NCBI RefSeq assembly: GCF_000169375.1
Contig: NZ_AAXY01000014.1
Location: 26,875 to 90,874, forward strand
DNA from: Marinobacter sp. ELB17
GTDB taxonomy: Bacteria; Pseudomonadota; Gammaproteobacteria; Pseudomonadales; Oleiphilaceae
Reading direction: 5' to 3'
Length of the DNA: 64,000 nt
Position 1 is the first letter of the stretch, and every line of letters starts with the position of its first letter. Of this stretch, positions 1 through 8,185 are shown one piece after another. The position numbers and the translations under genes were made by a program. A model generated the notes under the pieces. That model was not told the origin of the DNA. It searched no databases and saw nothing but the letters and a program-made list of their open reading frames with translations.

Positions 1-243
1 TTGGTCGCGCCAAGGGGAACGTTCCGTATAAAATCGATATTTAACGAATAACGCAAATAACATTAATAGAGATGCAATAAACGAATAGCTAATTCCTGGA
101 ATTTGTGCAGACCACCATCGATTATCCGGATTTAGAAAATAGACAAGCTGATAGAGGATAAAAGCAGCCGACCCGTTTATAAAAAGCGAAAAAAACACCC
201 CTCCGAAAAAAACCATTAAAAACAAAAGCGCAAACTTCGACAT
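1..243 (-). CDS. Membrane protein of the polysaccharide locus, O-antigen ligase/polymerase-like (3' part outside window)
   Basis: The reading frame starts at the ATG at 243 and stays open to the window edge (81 codons seen). The upstream stop and this start overlap as TAATG, so translation is probably coupled. The visible part is very hydrophobic: a first membrane segment at about residues 4-22, a segment around 26-37, a loop with NPDNRWWSAQIPG, then another segment at about 53-66. A loop of this kind close to the N-terminus is seen in exosortase-A associated O-glycosylation ligase / O-antigen polymerase-like proteins, which fits its place at the end of the glycan operon. The assignment to that family is inference from context and topology; the diagnostic periplasmic loop is not in the window. 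Confidence 0.5.
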   Translation of the reverse strand, partial: MSKFALLFLMVFFGGVFFSLFINGSAAFILYQLVYFLNPDNRWWSAQIPGISYSFIASLLMLFALFVKYRFYTERSPWRDQ

Positions 244-575
244 TAACGTTGCTCCTGGCCAGGCCGGGCACCATTCCACGTTACGCGGACCCGCCCTTGA
301 AGCGTCTTTACAATGCCTCGAACGGCATAGCCGTTAACAACCACGAAGTAATAATGCGTAGCAATCCAGATTGGTAGTTGGTTTCGGTTATCGTATAGGT
401 GTCCTGCAAGCGTGAGCGCCAGTACTACTAAAGTCCCAGCGGTTATCAGTTGAAATGGCCCGATCTCTTCAGAGGTTAAAAGCTGCGCGAACACGAGGCT
501 TGACACAAGACCCGTCGCCACCAAAAAATATCGTGTTAGTAACGAATATATTACCGCTCTCTTTATGGGCAGCAT
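243..575 (-). CDS. Chimeric short ORF: flippase N-terminus fused to a glycosyltransferase C-terminus
   Basis: A 110-aa frame linked to its neighbours by TGATG (start) and TAATG (stop). Residues 1-40 (MLPIKRAV..., SLLTRYFLVA, LLTSEEIGPF) read like the first membrane helix region of a Wzx-type oligosaccharide flippase. From QLITAG onward it matches the C-terminus of the family 2 glycosyltransferase encoded at 4781-5968: 48 of 63 aligned residues are identical by eye. The DNA repeat is about 195 bp (268-463 against 4824-5018). It therefore looks like the scar of a recombination that removed most of a flippase gene. Whether the product is made or does anything is unknown. It could simply keep the operon's translational coupling intact. 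Confidence 0.6.
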   Translation of the reverse strand: MLPIKRAVIYSLLTRYFLVATGLVSSLVFAQLLTSEEIGPFQLITAGTLVVLALTLAGHLYDNRNQLPIWIATHYYFVVVNGYAVRGIVKTLQGRVRVTWNGARPGQEQR

Positions 576-1732
576 CAGTGATGCTTCCTCACAGAATGAT
601 ATATTGACAAATAGTCAGATACGAATTTTTTTCGTGTGAATTTATCGTGAAATTGTTCAAGGGCTGCGATAGAGATTTCTTTTCGTTTATTCCGACACTT
701 GTATATTTCTGTTATAGCAGATGCAAATTCTGACTTCTCATTAGACTTAGTAACAAGCCCAGTCACGTTATGATTAACTATTTCTGGATTCCCTCCAACG
801 TCTGTTACAACTGAAGGAATCCCAAGGCTCATCGCTTCCAGCAGTGTCATCGATGTCCCTTCAGTCAAAGAAGATAATAGAAAAACGTCAATTGCGGATA
901 ATTCGTTGACCGGGTTATTGATAAAGCCGGTAAATATTGTACGTTCACTTATTCCAAGATCTGCAGATAATCTAATCAGCTTCTCTTTGTCGGGGCCATC
1001 CCCAACCATTAATAGATAACTTCCCGGGCAGTGCTCGAAAAACTCTTTAAAAGCTCGGAGCATCATGCTTTGATTTTTAACGGGATCAAGACGGGAAACC
1101 GTGCCAACTACGAAAGCATCTTGCGGGATTCCCAACCTATCTCTCACCTTTTGGGTTTCCAAAGCGTTCCGATTCAGCGGAGAAATTCCATTGTAAATGA
1201 CCTGAATTTTTTTTCTCGGTATGAACTCGTACCTCACGAGAGCATCTTTGGTCGCGCTTGAAATTGCGACAACTGCCGATGTGAGCAGGGCTATTAGAGG
1301 GTTAATGAGCATTGCTTTATAACGGTGCCTGTCCGGGTAAAAGCGGCCATGTTCAGTAAAAACAACCCTGGCTCCTGTTCCTAGTGCTGCCAACCATCCA
1401 TAAAGCCAAGGTGTGTACTGATGGCAATGCACAACATCAAATCGCCCTTCCCTCAAACGCTTTCGAATTCCAGCAACTAACGACCAGTCAAATCCTTGCT
1501 TTCGCGTCAATTTATGAACCGGGACACCTGACTGCTGAAGCGTTTCTCCAATAGGCCCTATCTGGCCGTCAATACAGAGAATTTCAGACTCAACACCTTC
1601 AGGGATCATGCCCTGAACAAGTTGCCGTATAACCTGCTCTGTGCCGCCGATCCCCATATTGAAGGTAACGTGCAGAACCCTCAGGGGCTTTTGAGATGGG
1701 CTCTCTGTTGCCATATTCCTATCGCCCATCAT
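575..1732 (-). CDS. Glycosyltransferase family 4 (GT-B fold)
   Basis: Predicted cytoplasmic retaining glycosyltransferase adding a sugar to the lipid-linked repeat unit of the exopolysaccharide. The N-terminal domain starts with LRVLHVTFNMGIGGTE, a glycine-rich loop typical of GT4 proteins; the C-terminal domain has VGTVSRLDPVKNQ and the acidic motif SLTEGTSMTLLEAM followed by GIPSVVTDVGGNPE, which binds the nucleotide sugar. The frame is open further upstream, but ATG at 1732 overlaps the previous gene's stop (ATGA) and has AGGTGG just before it, so it or the next ATG at 1729 is favoured. It lies directly after the amidotransferase gene. The transferred sugar cannot be told from sequence. 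Confidence 0.85.
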   Translation of the reverse strand: MMGDRNMATESPSQKPLRVLHVTFNMGIGGTEQVIRQLVQGMIPEGVESEILCIDGQIGPIGETLQQSGVPVHKLTRKQGFDWSLVAGIRKRLREGRFDVVHCHQYTPWLYGWLAALGTGARVVFTEHGRFYPDRHRYKAMLINPLIALLTSAVVAISSATKDALVRYEFIPRKKIQVIYNGISPLNRNALETQKVRDRLGIPQDAFVVGTVSRLDPVKNQSMMLRAFKEFFEHCPGSYLLMVGDGPDKEKLIRLSADLGISERTIFTGFINNPVNELSAIDVFLLSSLTEGTSMTLLEAMSLGIPSVVTDVGGNPEIVNHNVTGLVTKSNEKSEFASAITEIYKCRNKRKEISIAALEQFHDKFTRKKFVSDYLSIYHSVRKHH

Positions 1733-3624
1733 GCGCCCACCTGGTACTGCTGCCACCAGAGTTCAAAGGCCAGTAGAGACCAAAGTTCCTGAGTGAACTG
1801 GTCATCCCCTGCCAGATGCCTTTGCCAGAGGTTACGGATACCGGCAGGTTCAAATAAATTTGCAACGCCACTATTTGGAGACAACAAAAGTTGTTCAACA
1901 ATAGGCTTCAGCTCTTGGCGCAGCCATTGGGCCAAAGGAACCGAAAACCCCATTTTCTTTCGGTATAGAATGTCTTCCGGCAACATGCGTTCAAACGCTT
2001 TTTTTAGAATATACTTCTTTTCTTTGCCGTGGAGTTTTAGTGCAGCGGGTATCTGCGCGGCATACTCCACCACCCGGTAATCAAGAAGCGGAGCCCTGGT
2101 TTCCAGCGAGTTTGCCATACTCATGCGGTCTACCTTTACCAGAATGTCCCCCGGAAGATAGGTTTTTATGTCTGTATAGAGAATGCTGGAAAGATGATCG
2201 TCCGTGTCAGCATTCCTGTAATGGGCACGGGTAATATCCGCAGGATCGTAATCTTGGGTTTCCCGTTTTAGCTCGCCCTTCACGAGACTATTCCAGACAT
2301 CTCTTCGGAAGAAGCTGTTAGTGACGAAAAACGCCTCGTCCGGATCCAGAGCCAGTGTTCCTAGGAGAGATTTAGCTTTCCGCGTTGGGCCACTGTTTAC
2401 CATTCCTGCCAGGCGGGCGAGCCCGGGGAACAGGTTGTGGCGAAGTGCGGTGGGGAACATACCTCGTAGCCGGTTTTCAACGTGGTCTGTGTAGTATTTG
2501 CTATAGCCTGCAAAGTTCTCATCACCGCCGTCGCCAGCCAGTGCCACAGTAACTTTTTGGCGGGCTAGTTGTGATACGAAGTACGTGGGAACGAACGAAG
2601 GATCCGCAAAGGGCTCGTCAAAGAAGCGCGCAATGCTGCTAAGGCTCTCCGCAACATTGTCTTTTACGGTGAACTCGTGGTGATCTGTTTTGAACTGCTC
2701 GGCGACTTTTTTGGCCCAGTGCACTTCATCAAATCGTTTGGAATCAAACCCGATAGCGCAGGTTGTCACCGGCTTATTGGTGTGGCCGGCCATTAGCCCA
2801 ACCACTGCGCTCGAATCAATTCCGCCGCTCAGGAATGCTCCAAGGGGCACATCACTGACCATACGTAGGCGAACGGCGTCGTCAATCAGATTGAATAGAC
2901 CATCTTCCAGTTCGCCTAAGCTGGCGCTTGAGGGAGCCCCGAAAGACACATCCCAATACTGTTCCTGGTGTGTGCTAATTCCATCTGTCATTAGCCAGTG
3001 GCCAGGGGCCAGTTTGTGGACGTTTTTGTAGATGGTTTTCGGATCCGGTATGTATTGGTAGAAAAAGAAGTCTTTGATTGCATCGTAGCGCAACTCGGTT
3101 TTCACGAAGGGTGCCGGTGTTAGGGCCTTTAACTCTGAGGCAAAGGCAAACTGGCCGTCAGCTTCGTAAAAATACAGTGGCTTTTTACCAAGGCGATCCC
3201 GTGCCAAAAAAAGCTTCTGGGCTTTGCGATCCCAAATGGCCAGGGCAAACATGCCATTCAGCAGTTGGAGACACTTCGGGCCATGTATCTCGTAGAGGGC
3301 AAGCAGAACTTCTGTATCGGTTCTTGTGCGAAAGCTGTGGCCTTGGCTGATGAGCTCGTCACGCAATTCCTGAAAGTTGTAAATCTCGCCGTTATAGGCA
3401 ACAACGTAGCGCCCAGAGGCAGACACCATGGGCTGGGTGCCTGCATCACTGAGATCAAGAATACTCAGCCTGCGGTGTACAAGCCCGACTGCATCATCCA
3501 GCCACGTTGAGCCGGCATCTGGCCCACGGTGAATGATTGCCTGCCCCATGTTCTCAAGCCAACCCTTATGAGCATCCCGATCAGGGGTTGAAGCAGTACG
3601 CAGAAAACCAGCCAGTCCACACAT
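1729..3624 (-). CDS. Asparagine synthase-type amidotransferase, XrtA/PEP-CTERM associated
   Basis: A 631-aa class II glutamine amidotransferase. It begins MCGLAGF, where Cys2 is the nucleophile that releases ammonia from glutamine; the N-terminal domain runs to about residue 200. The C-terminal synthetase domain holds the PP-loop FLSGGIDSS (about residue 265), which binds ATP and activates a carboxylate. In exosortase-A loci this protein (family eps_aminotran, TIGR03108-like) is thought to amidate a sugar acid or a related group of the polysaccharide instead of making asparagine; that is inference from context. The start overlaps the upstream glycosyltransferase stop (TAATG), and its stop overlaps the next start. 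Confidence 0.9.
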   Translation of the reverse strand: MCGLAGFLRTASTPDRDAHKGWLENMGQAIIHRGPDAGSTWLDDAVGLVHRRLSILDLSDAGTQPMVSASGRYVVAYNGEIYNFQELRDELISQGHSFRTRTDTEVLLALYEIHGPKCLQLLNGMFALAIWDRKAQKLFLARDRLGKKPLYFYEADGQFAFASELKALTPAPFVKTELRYDAIKDFFFYQYIPDPKTIYKNVHKLAPGHWLMTDGISTHQEQYWDVSFGAPSSASLGELEDGLFNLIDDAVRLRMVSDVPLGAFLSGGIDSSAVVGLMAGHTNKPVTTCAIGFDSKRFDEVHWAKKVAEQFKTDHHEFTVKDNVAESLSSIARFFDEPFADPSFVPTYFVSQLARQKVTVALAGDGGDENFAGYSKYYTDHVENRLRGMFPTALRHNLFPGLARLAGMVNSGPTRKAKSLLGTLALDPDEAFFVTNSFFRRDVWNSLVKGELKRETQDYDPADITRAHYRNADTDDHLSSILYTDIKTYLPGDILVKVDRMSMANSLETRAPLLDYRVVEYAAQIPAALKLHGKEKKYILKKAFERMLPEDILYRKKMGFSVPLAQWLRQELKPIVEQLLLSPNSGVANLFEPAGIRNLWQRHLAGDDQFTQELWSLLAFELWWQQYQVGA

Positions 3625-4784
3625 TAGTTGGCATCCGTTTGATGCGATGGTGTTTCTTTGGCTTTGCCGGTCAGCTTTCGGAACAGATCCTCATACTCGT
3701 TCGCCATGCGGGCGGCTGAATAGCGCACATTGACCATTTCCCGGGCATTGCGGCTTAGGATGGCCGCCAACTCAGTGTCACCGAGAACTTGTTTGCAGCA
3801 GGCCGCTAGCGCGGCCTTGTCACCAAACGGTGCCAGCAGCCCCGTTTTGCCATGTTCTACAAGCTGATCGACACCGGGAATATCATAGGCAACCACCGGA
3901 ACACCGACTGCCATGGCTTCCATCATGCATCGGGGAATGCCTTCCAGTGAGGAGGTCATGACAAACAAGCTGAACTTTGAGAGCAGCGCCAGCCGGTCGC
4001 TGCGAAAACCCAAAAACTCAACAGCATTCACACTGCTCAATGTTTTGGCTTGGCGTTCCAGTTCCTGCCTTTGGCTGCCATCACCGAGCAGTTGCAAACG
4101 CAGGTCTGGCTCCTGTTGATAGAGCTGATCAAAAACCTCGATAAGGTCTGGGATACCTTTCCGGGGAATCATCTGGCCAATAAAGCCGATGATTCGGGAG
4201 TCTGTATTTGGGCCTTTATCTTCAGGCAGGTTTGCCAGCGCTGCGTCAATTTCCGTGAGATCAACGCCGTTCCGAATGAAGGACGTTTTAGACTCGGGCA
4301 CTTTGAACCGCTTCATATCTTCCATCAGCTCCTCGGAAAGAGGAACGACCTGGTCAAAGTAGCGAAGCATGTGAGTGCCAATGCGGATAAATGTCGCAAG
4401 CTTGAAGCCAACATCGCCCGAGAAACCGTGAGGGGTGCTCACACAGGCAATGCCCGCGCGCTTAGCCGCGAGAAGCCCTAATATGTCGGATTTGTATCCG
4501 TGGGTATGAATAACGTCAATCTGATTTTCGCGTATGACTTTGCACAGCTTGCCAACCACCCGGAAATCGAAACGGCCGTGCATATCCAGGTAGTGAACCT
4601 GCTGGCCGTGATCGCGAGGATAATATTCGGCCACTGACAGGTCTTGATCTGGAGATTCCCGGGTAACCGCGAGATCACAAATAACGTCGTCATGGTTGAT
4701 GTTGTTGGCCATGGCAAGAACCCAGCGCTCTGCCCCATAGAAACCCGCTGGGGTAATGAACTGAAGTACTCGTAGCTTACTCAC
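3624..4784 (-). CDS. Glycosyltransferase family 4 (GT-B fold)
   Basis: A 386-aa GT-B glycosyltransferase of the exopolysaccharide operon. The N-terminus reads LRVLQFITPAGFYGAERW; the acceptor domain has DVIHTHGYKSDILG and STPHGFSG; the C-terminal nucleotide-sugar domain has GFIGQMIPRKGIPDLI, LLGDGSQRQELE and SSLEGIPRCMMEAMAVGVPVVA with the paired acidic residues of the family. Its start overlaps the previous gene by 4 bp (ATGA) and its stop overlaps the amidotransferase start. It is only distantly similar to the other GT4 of this operon, so the two probably add different sugars. Substrate unknown. Confidence 0.85.
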   Translation of the reverse strand: MSKLRVLQFITPAGFYGAERWVLAMANNINHDDVICDLAVTRESPDQDLSVAEYYPRDHGQQVHYLDMHGRFDFRVVGKLCKVIRENQIDVIHTHGYKSDILGLLAAKRAGIACVSTPHGFSGDVGFKLATFIRIGTHMLRYFDQVVPLSEELMEDMKRFKVPESKTSFIRNGVDLTEIDAALANLPEDKGPNTDSRIIGFIGQMIPRKGIPDLIEVFDQLYQQEPDLRLQLLGDGSQRQELERQAKTLSSVNAVEFLGFRSDRLALLSKFSLFVMTSSLEGIPRCMMEAMAVGVPVVAYDIPGVDQLVEHGKTGLLAPFGDKAALAACCKQVLGDTELAAILSRNAREMVNVRYSAARMANEYEDLFRKLTGKAKETPSHQTDAN

Positions 4785-5968
4785 TGGTCTGACACTCCGG
4801 AATTTCCTTTTTCGGTGTTTCGTGCACTATTCCACGTTACCTGAGTTCGCCCCTGAACTGCCTTGCTAATGCCCTTTACGGCATAGCCGTTCACCATTAC
4901 AAAATAATAAGGGGTGGCAACCCAGGCGGGCAGTTGGTTTCGGTTAGCCGATAAGTGCCCTGCGAGCGTGAGCGCCAGTATTACGAATGTCCCTGCAGTT
5001 ATCAGCTGAAACAGCCCGAAACCCGCAAAGGCCAGAATAACGCTGCCTGCCACTCCAACGAGCAAAAACAAAGGAATCAGCCAACGCAACAGCTTGTGGG
5101 AGATAACCTCAAAGGCGAACACACCGCTTTTCGCGGGGTTCATTACCTGCCCTACCCGCATCAGGCCGCGAATGCTGCGGTTTACGATGCGTTCTTTACG
5201 GGCCACTTCCCGGTCGAAATCACCGGCGGTTTCTTCAAAGCAGCGGGCGTCTGCATCGAACACACCCCGGTAGCCTTTGGCGATGATCTGCAGGGGGTTC
5301 ACAAAATCATTGATGTCTTGCTGCTGCAATGGTTCCCATAGCTTGGTGCGAATGGCGTAGATGGCGCCGTCTCCGCCCACTACGGAATGCAGGCGAGATT
5401 CCATGGCTTTGATGGCCAGTTCATAGCGCCAGTAGAGGTTTTCGTTGCGGGCGCTGGCGCCTTGGTTGCCATCGGTATAGAGAGCTGCGCCTACGGCATA
5501 GCCCACGTCCAAATCTGCGAAGTTGCGCACCAGCTTACTGATAGCATCGGTGGCATACATGGCGTTGGCGTCGCTGAATACAGTTATGTCGGCTTCAATA
5601 TGTTCCATGGCCAGGTTGATGCCCATGGTTTTACCTAATCGGCCTTCTTGGCGGATGAGCTGAATGCGTTTGTCCTTAAACTCCTTTACCGCTTCATCGG
5701 TTCCATCGTCTGAGCCATCTGATACTACTATGATCTTTAGCAGCTCCTCTGGGTAATCCAGCTCCAGAGCGTTTTGCAGTTTCTCGCGGATCACACCTTC
5801 TTCGTTGTAGCAGGAGATAACCAGGGCAACGGAAGGCTTGTGCTCGCCGCGACGGTGAGTGATATCCGGCAGGCCACGGGTTAGCAGCCACAGTAAGGCC
5901 GGGTACCCGAAGTACACGTACACGGGGACCGCTAGACAAAGCAGTGTAAACAGCAGAACGAACGTCAT
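4781..5968 (-). CDS. Glycosyltransferase family 2, membrane-anchored
   Basis: A 395-aa inverting-type GT-A protein. Residues about 1-30 form a membrane segment. The catalytic domain follows with VALVISCYNEEGVI, IIVVSDGSDDGTDE, then FSDANAMY in the place of the metal-binding DxD region, and GGDGAIYAIR. Two or three membrane segments lie near residues 285-350, leaving a basic tail in the cytoplasm. This layout resembles chain-adding enzymes of exopolysaccharide systems. The last ~65 residues are duplicated in the chimeric ORF at 243-575. The gene overlaps the FemAB gene before it and the GT4 gene after it by 4 bp each. Sugar specificity is not predictable. Confidence 0.88.
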   Translation of the reverse strand: MTFVLLFTLLCLAVPVYVYFGYPALLWLLTRGLPDITHRRGEHKPSVALVISCYNEEGVIREKLQNALELDYPEELLKIIVVSDGSDDGTDEAVKEFKDKRIQLIRQEGRLGKTMGINLAMEHIEADITVFSDANAMYATDAISKLVRNFADLDVGYAVGAALYTDGNQGASARNENLYWRYELAIKAMESRLHSVVGGDGAIYAIRTKLWEPLQQQDINDFVNPLQIIAKGYRGVFDADARCFEETAGDFDREVARKERIVNRSIRGLMRVGQVMNPAKSGVFAFEVISHKLLRWLIPLFLLVGVAGSVILAFAGFGLFQLITAGTFVILALTLAGHLSANRNQLPAWVATPYYFVMVNGYAVKGISKAVQGRTQVTWNSARNTEKGNSGVSDQ

Positions 5969-7050
5969 AAGGTAATGTAACGCCTAAGTTTGGGGCCTAG
6001 CCAGTTTGTCATTGCCAGCGGCAACCTCCGCCAGATATTTTCGATAAGGGGCCGCAGCCGAGATACGCTCGCTGCGCCAGTGCCACTTAGATCCATACTG
6101 ACTCTCTTTTGCTCGCCATTGAGGTACTCAGCCCATATAAGTTTATACGGCTTTGCACCCCACTGTTTTTTAAAACGAAATGTCCCCTCTCCCAAAGTGG
6201 AGCGGCCAAAATCAAATTGGGTGCAACCCATATCATTCACTTTCGCCAGCAGGGTCCAGTACAGCAGCATATTCGGCGCCAGCCGATTGTACTCTTCAAG
6301 CGTTGAAGCCCAGGGAATGCATGCCTGTTTGCCTTGCACCAGCACAATGCCAGCACCTACCGGCTGTTCACCTTTGAACACCAGGCCTACCAGCATTTTG
6401 TCGCCGTATGCCCTACCCAGCTCTTTGAACCAGTTAAGGCTGTGTACCGGTGACCCCAGGCGCAGCATGTTACGTGAAAACACCGCATAAAATAATGCGA
6501 TGGCTTCGCTTCCTTGGCGTACCTCTGCGGTCAGGCCATTTTTCTCGGCTTTGCGGATTTGGCTGCGCAGTTTGGGTTTGTAGCTTTTGAAAAGGGTTTC
6601 ACTACAAGCGGGCAATTCGCACAGCATTCGCACTTTGGTGTCGCCGGTAAGGTCGGTGCATTCTTCCGGCAGCAGTTCTGGCCCACCTTCGCGAATCTCC
6701 AGAGCGGCACCGCCGAGACTGGCGGCGAGATTCTGCGCGGCGAATCGAATTTCGGCGGCTATATCCGGGCTGTCAGCCAGTAGCCCACCAAGATCGCAAA
6801 ATGGCAGCGACACCAGAGTGCTGGCGCGGAACGGCCGTTTTACTTCCACCAGCGGCAAGGCTCCGCAAAGCTTGCCGTTTTGATGGGCCGTTACCACCCA
6901 GGCAACGTGGCCGTAGGCTTTTTCAACCGCCGTTAACCAGGCGCTGGCGTGATAGGGCGTGGCGTTTGGTTGGCCGGCTATGTAATCGTTGTAGTCTTTC
7001 AACGGGAAAGCCGACAGCCGTGCCGCACGTACCTGAAGCTCAGCGTTCAT
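5965..7050 (-). CDS. FemAB-family protein, XrtA/PEP-CTERM associated
   Basis: A 361-aa protein resembling the exosortase-associated FemAB family (TIGR03019). FemAB proteins carry two GNAT-like folds and classically move an amino acid from aminoacyl-tRNA to a peptidoglycan precursor. Here the acceptor is more likely a polysaccharide or lipid-linked sugar. Visible family features are PYHASAWLTAVEKAYGH near residue 35, the stretch KPKLRSQIRKAEKNGL near 158, GSPVHSLNWFKELGRAYG near 197, and FDFGRSTLGEGTFRFKKQWGAKP near 285, split by short loops. The gene overlaps the GNAT gene upstream by about 11 bp and the glycosyltransferase downstream by 4 bp. The family call is firm, the donor and acceptor are unknown. 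Confidence 0.88.
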   Translation of the reverse strand: MNAELQVRAARLSAFPLKDYNDYIAGQPNATPYHASAWLTAVEKAYGHVAWVVTAHQNGKLCGALPLVEVKRPFRASTLVSLPFCDLGGLLADSPDIAAEIRFAAQNLAASLGGAALEIREGGPELLPEECTDLTGDTKVRMLCELPACSETLFKSYKPKLRSQIRKAEKNGLTAEVRQGSEAIALFYAVFSRNMLRLGSPVHSLNWFKELGRAYGDKMLVGLVFKGEQPVGAGIVLVQGKQACIPWASTLEEYNRLAPNMLLYWTLLAKVNDMGCTQFDFGRSTLGEGTFRFKKQWGAKPYKLIWAEYLNGEQKRVSMDLSGTGAASVSRLRPLIENIWRRLPLAMTNWLGPKLRRYITL

Positions 7051-8164
7051 TGGGGGCTGTTTCCTTCAGCCAAAGCTGTTTGGTACGCCGGGCGGCGTCT
7101 TCCAGTTTCAGTTTGAAGCGGCCACGTTGCAGTGATACCTGGGTGAGCTGCCGGTGCAGCTGGCCGAGGTTGGCCTTGTAACGTTCGTCTCCCCCCATAA
7201 AATCGTAATAGTGAAACCCGTGGTGGCGATAGTCTTCAATGCACAAAGCGTGGCCCAGAAGCCCCGGTTTCAGCCGGTTATCGGCTTCCGTTTCCATGCC
7301 GCCGAGGTAGAAATAAATAACGCCTTTGTGCAAAAGGTTGTAGAAGCTCGCGATTTCCTGATCTCCGGCCATCAGTGATACCAGGTCTACTCCGCCCTCT
7401 GACCATTGGGTTCGAATTAGCTCGCGATGAAAATGCACGAACTCCGGGTTAGCGAAGCCACTCTGGTCGGCACCCGTGCCCCAACGTTGCAGATGCCGCG
7501 GGCCGATGCGATCAAACAATGCCAGGGCGCCCTGCACGGAATCCGGCCGCTGCAACTGCACCTGCCCCCGCTTCTGGTATCGGCGCTCGCAACGGTTTAT
7601 CTGATACCGGGTGTTACGTGACAGCGTGTCGAGGTAATGCACGCCGCCGCGCCGCAGTGCGTCCAGATCTACGCCATAACAGGGCGCTTCCCAACGGACG
7701 TGCTTGTGCAGCCCTGTTAACTGGGCATAGCGGTCGGCGTCTTTGCTGTCGATAGCGCCAACAATAAACTCATCCCATTCCGGCAGCGCTTCACAAACGT
7801 GTTTTAGGGATGCCGCAGCCACTCGGTCTTCCTGCCCTTTTTCAGATAGGAAGCCGTTGTATTCAATCCAGATCTGGTCCTGCACGCGCTGCCCGGTCTG
7901 ATGTAAGCGCAGGCAGCGGCTTTTTAATACACCATGACGGCGCTCGATGGTTTCAACCAGAAGCCCCAGGCCGATAATTCGTTCGCCTTCGCTCACTTTT
8001 ATCACCAGCGCAGCGGGCTGGTAAGTTGCCAACCAGTGCCCCAGCCACTGCCACGACAAAAACACCGTGGGGTCGGCGCGGTTTTCCAGATCTTGCCAGT
8101 CAGCCTTCAAGCCTGCGTACGCAGAGGCTGGCTGCAATGTCACTGATAAGGTGGCCTTTGCCAT
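7040..8164 (-). CDS. GNAT/CelD-like acetyltransferase of the polysaccharide locus
   Basis: A 374-aa protein of the Acetyltransf_6 / BcsL-CelD type often found in exopolysaccharide clusters. Near the start it has DPTVFLSWQWLGHWLATYQ; the central part has YLDTLSRNTRYQINRCERRY, the usual basic stretch of this family; the C-terminal half has IASFYNLLHKGVIYFYLGG and HYYDFMGGDERYK. It probably modifies a sugar with an acyl group in the cytoplasm. The frame reaches up to a GTG at 8185, but ATG 8164 is preceded by AGGAAG at proper distance and is preferred. Together with the FemAB protein it makes two adjacent GNAT-fold enzymes, so the glycan probably carries more than one acyl-type decoration. Confidence 0.8.
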   Translation of the reverse strand: MAKATLSVTLQPASAYAGLKADWQDLENRADPTVFLSWQWLGHWLATYQPAALVIKVSEGERIIGLGLLVETIERRHGVLKSRCLRLHQTGQRVQDQIWIEYNGFLSEKGQEDRVAAASLKHVCEALPEWDEFIVGAIDSKDADRYAQLTGLHKHVRWEAPCYGVDLDALRRGGVHYLDTLSRNTRYQINRCERRYQKRGQVQLQRPDSVQGALALFDRIGPRHLQRWGTGADQSGFANPEFVHFHRELIRTQWSEGGVDLVSLMAGDQEIASFYNLLHKGVIYFYLGGMETEADNRLKPGLLGHALCIEDYRHHGFHYYDFMGGDERYKANLGQLHRQLTQVSLQRGRFKLKLEDAARRTKQLWLKETAPNER

Positions 8165-8185
8165 GGCATTGCTTCCTGACACCAC

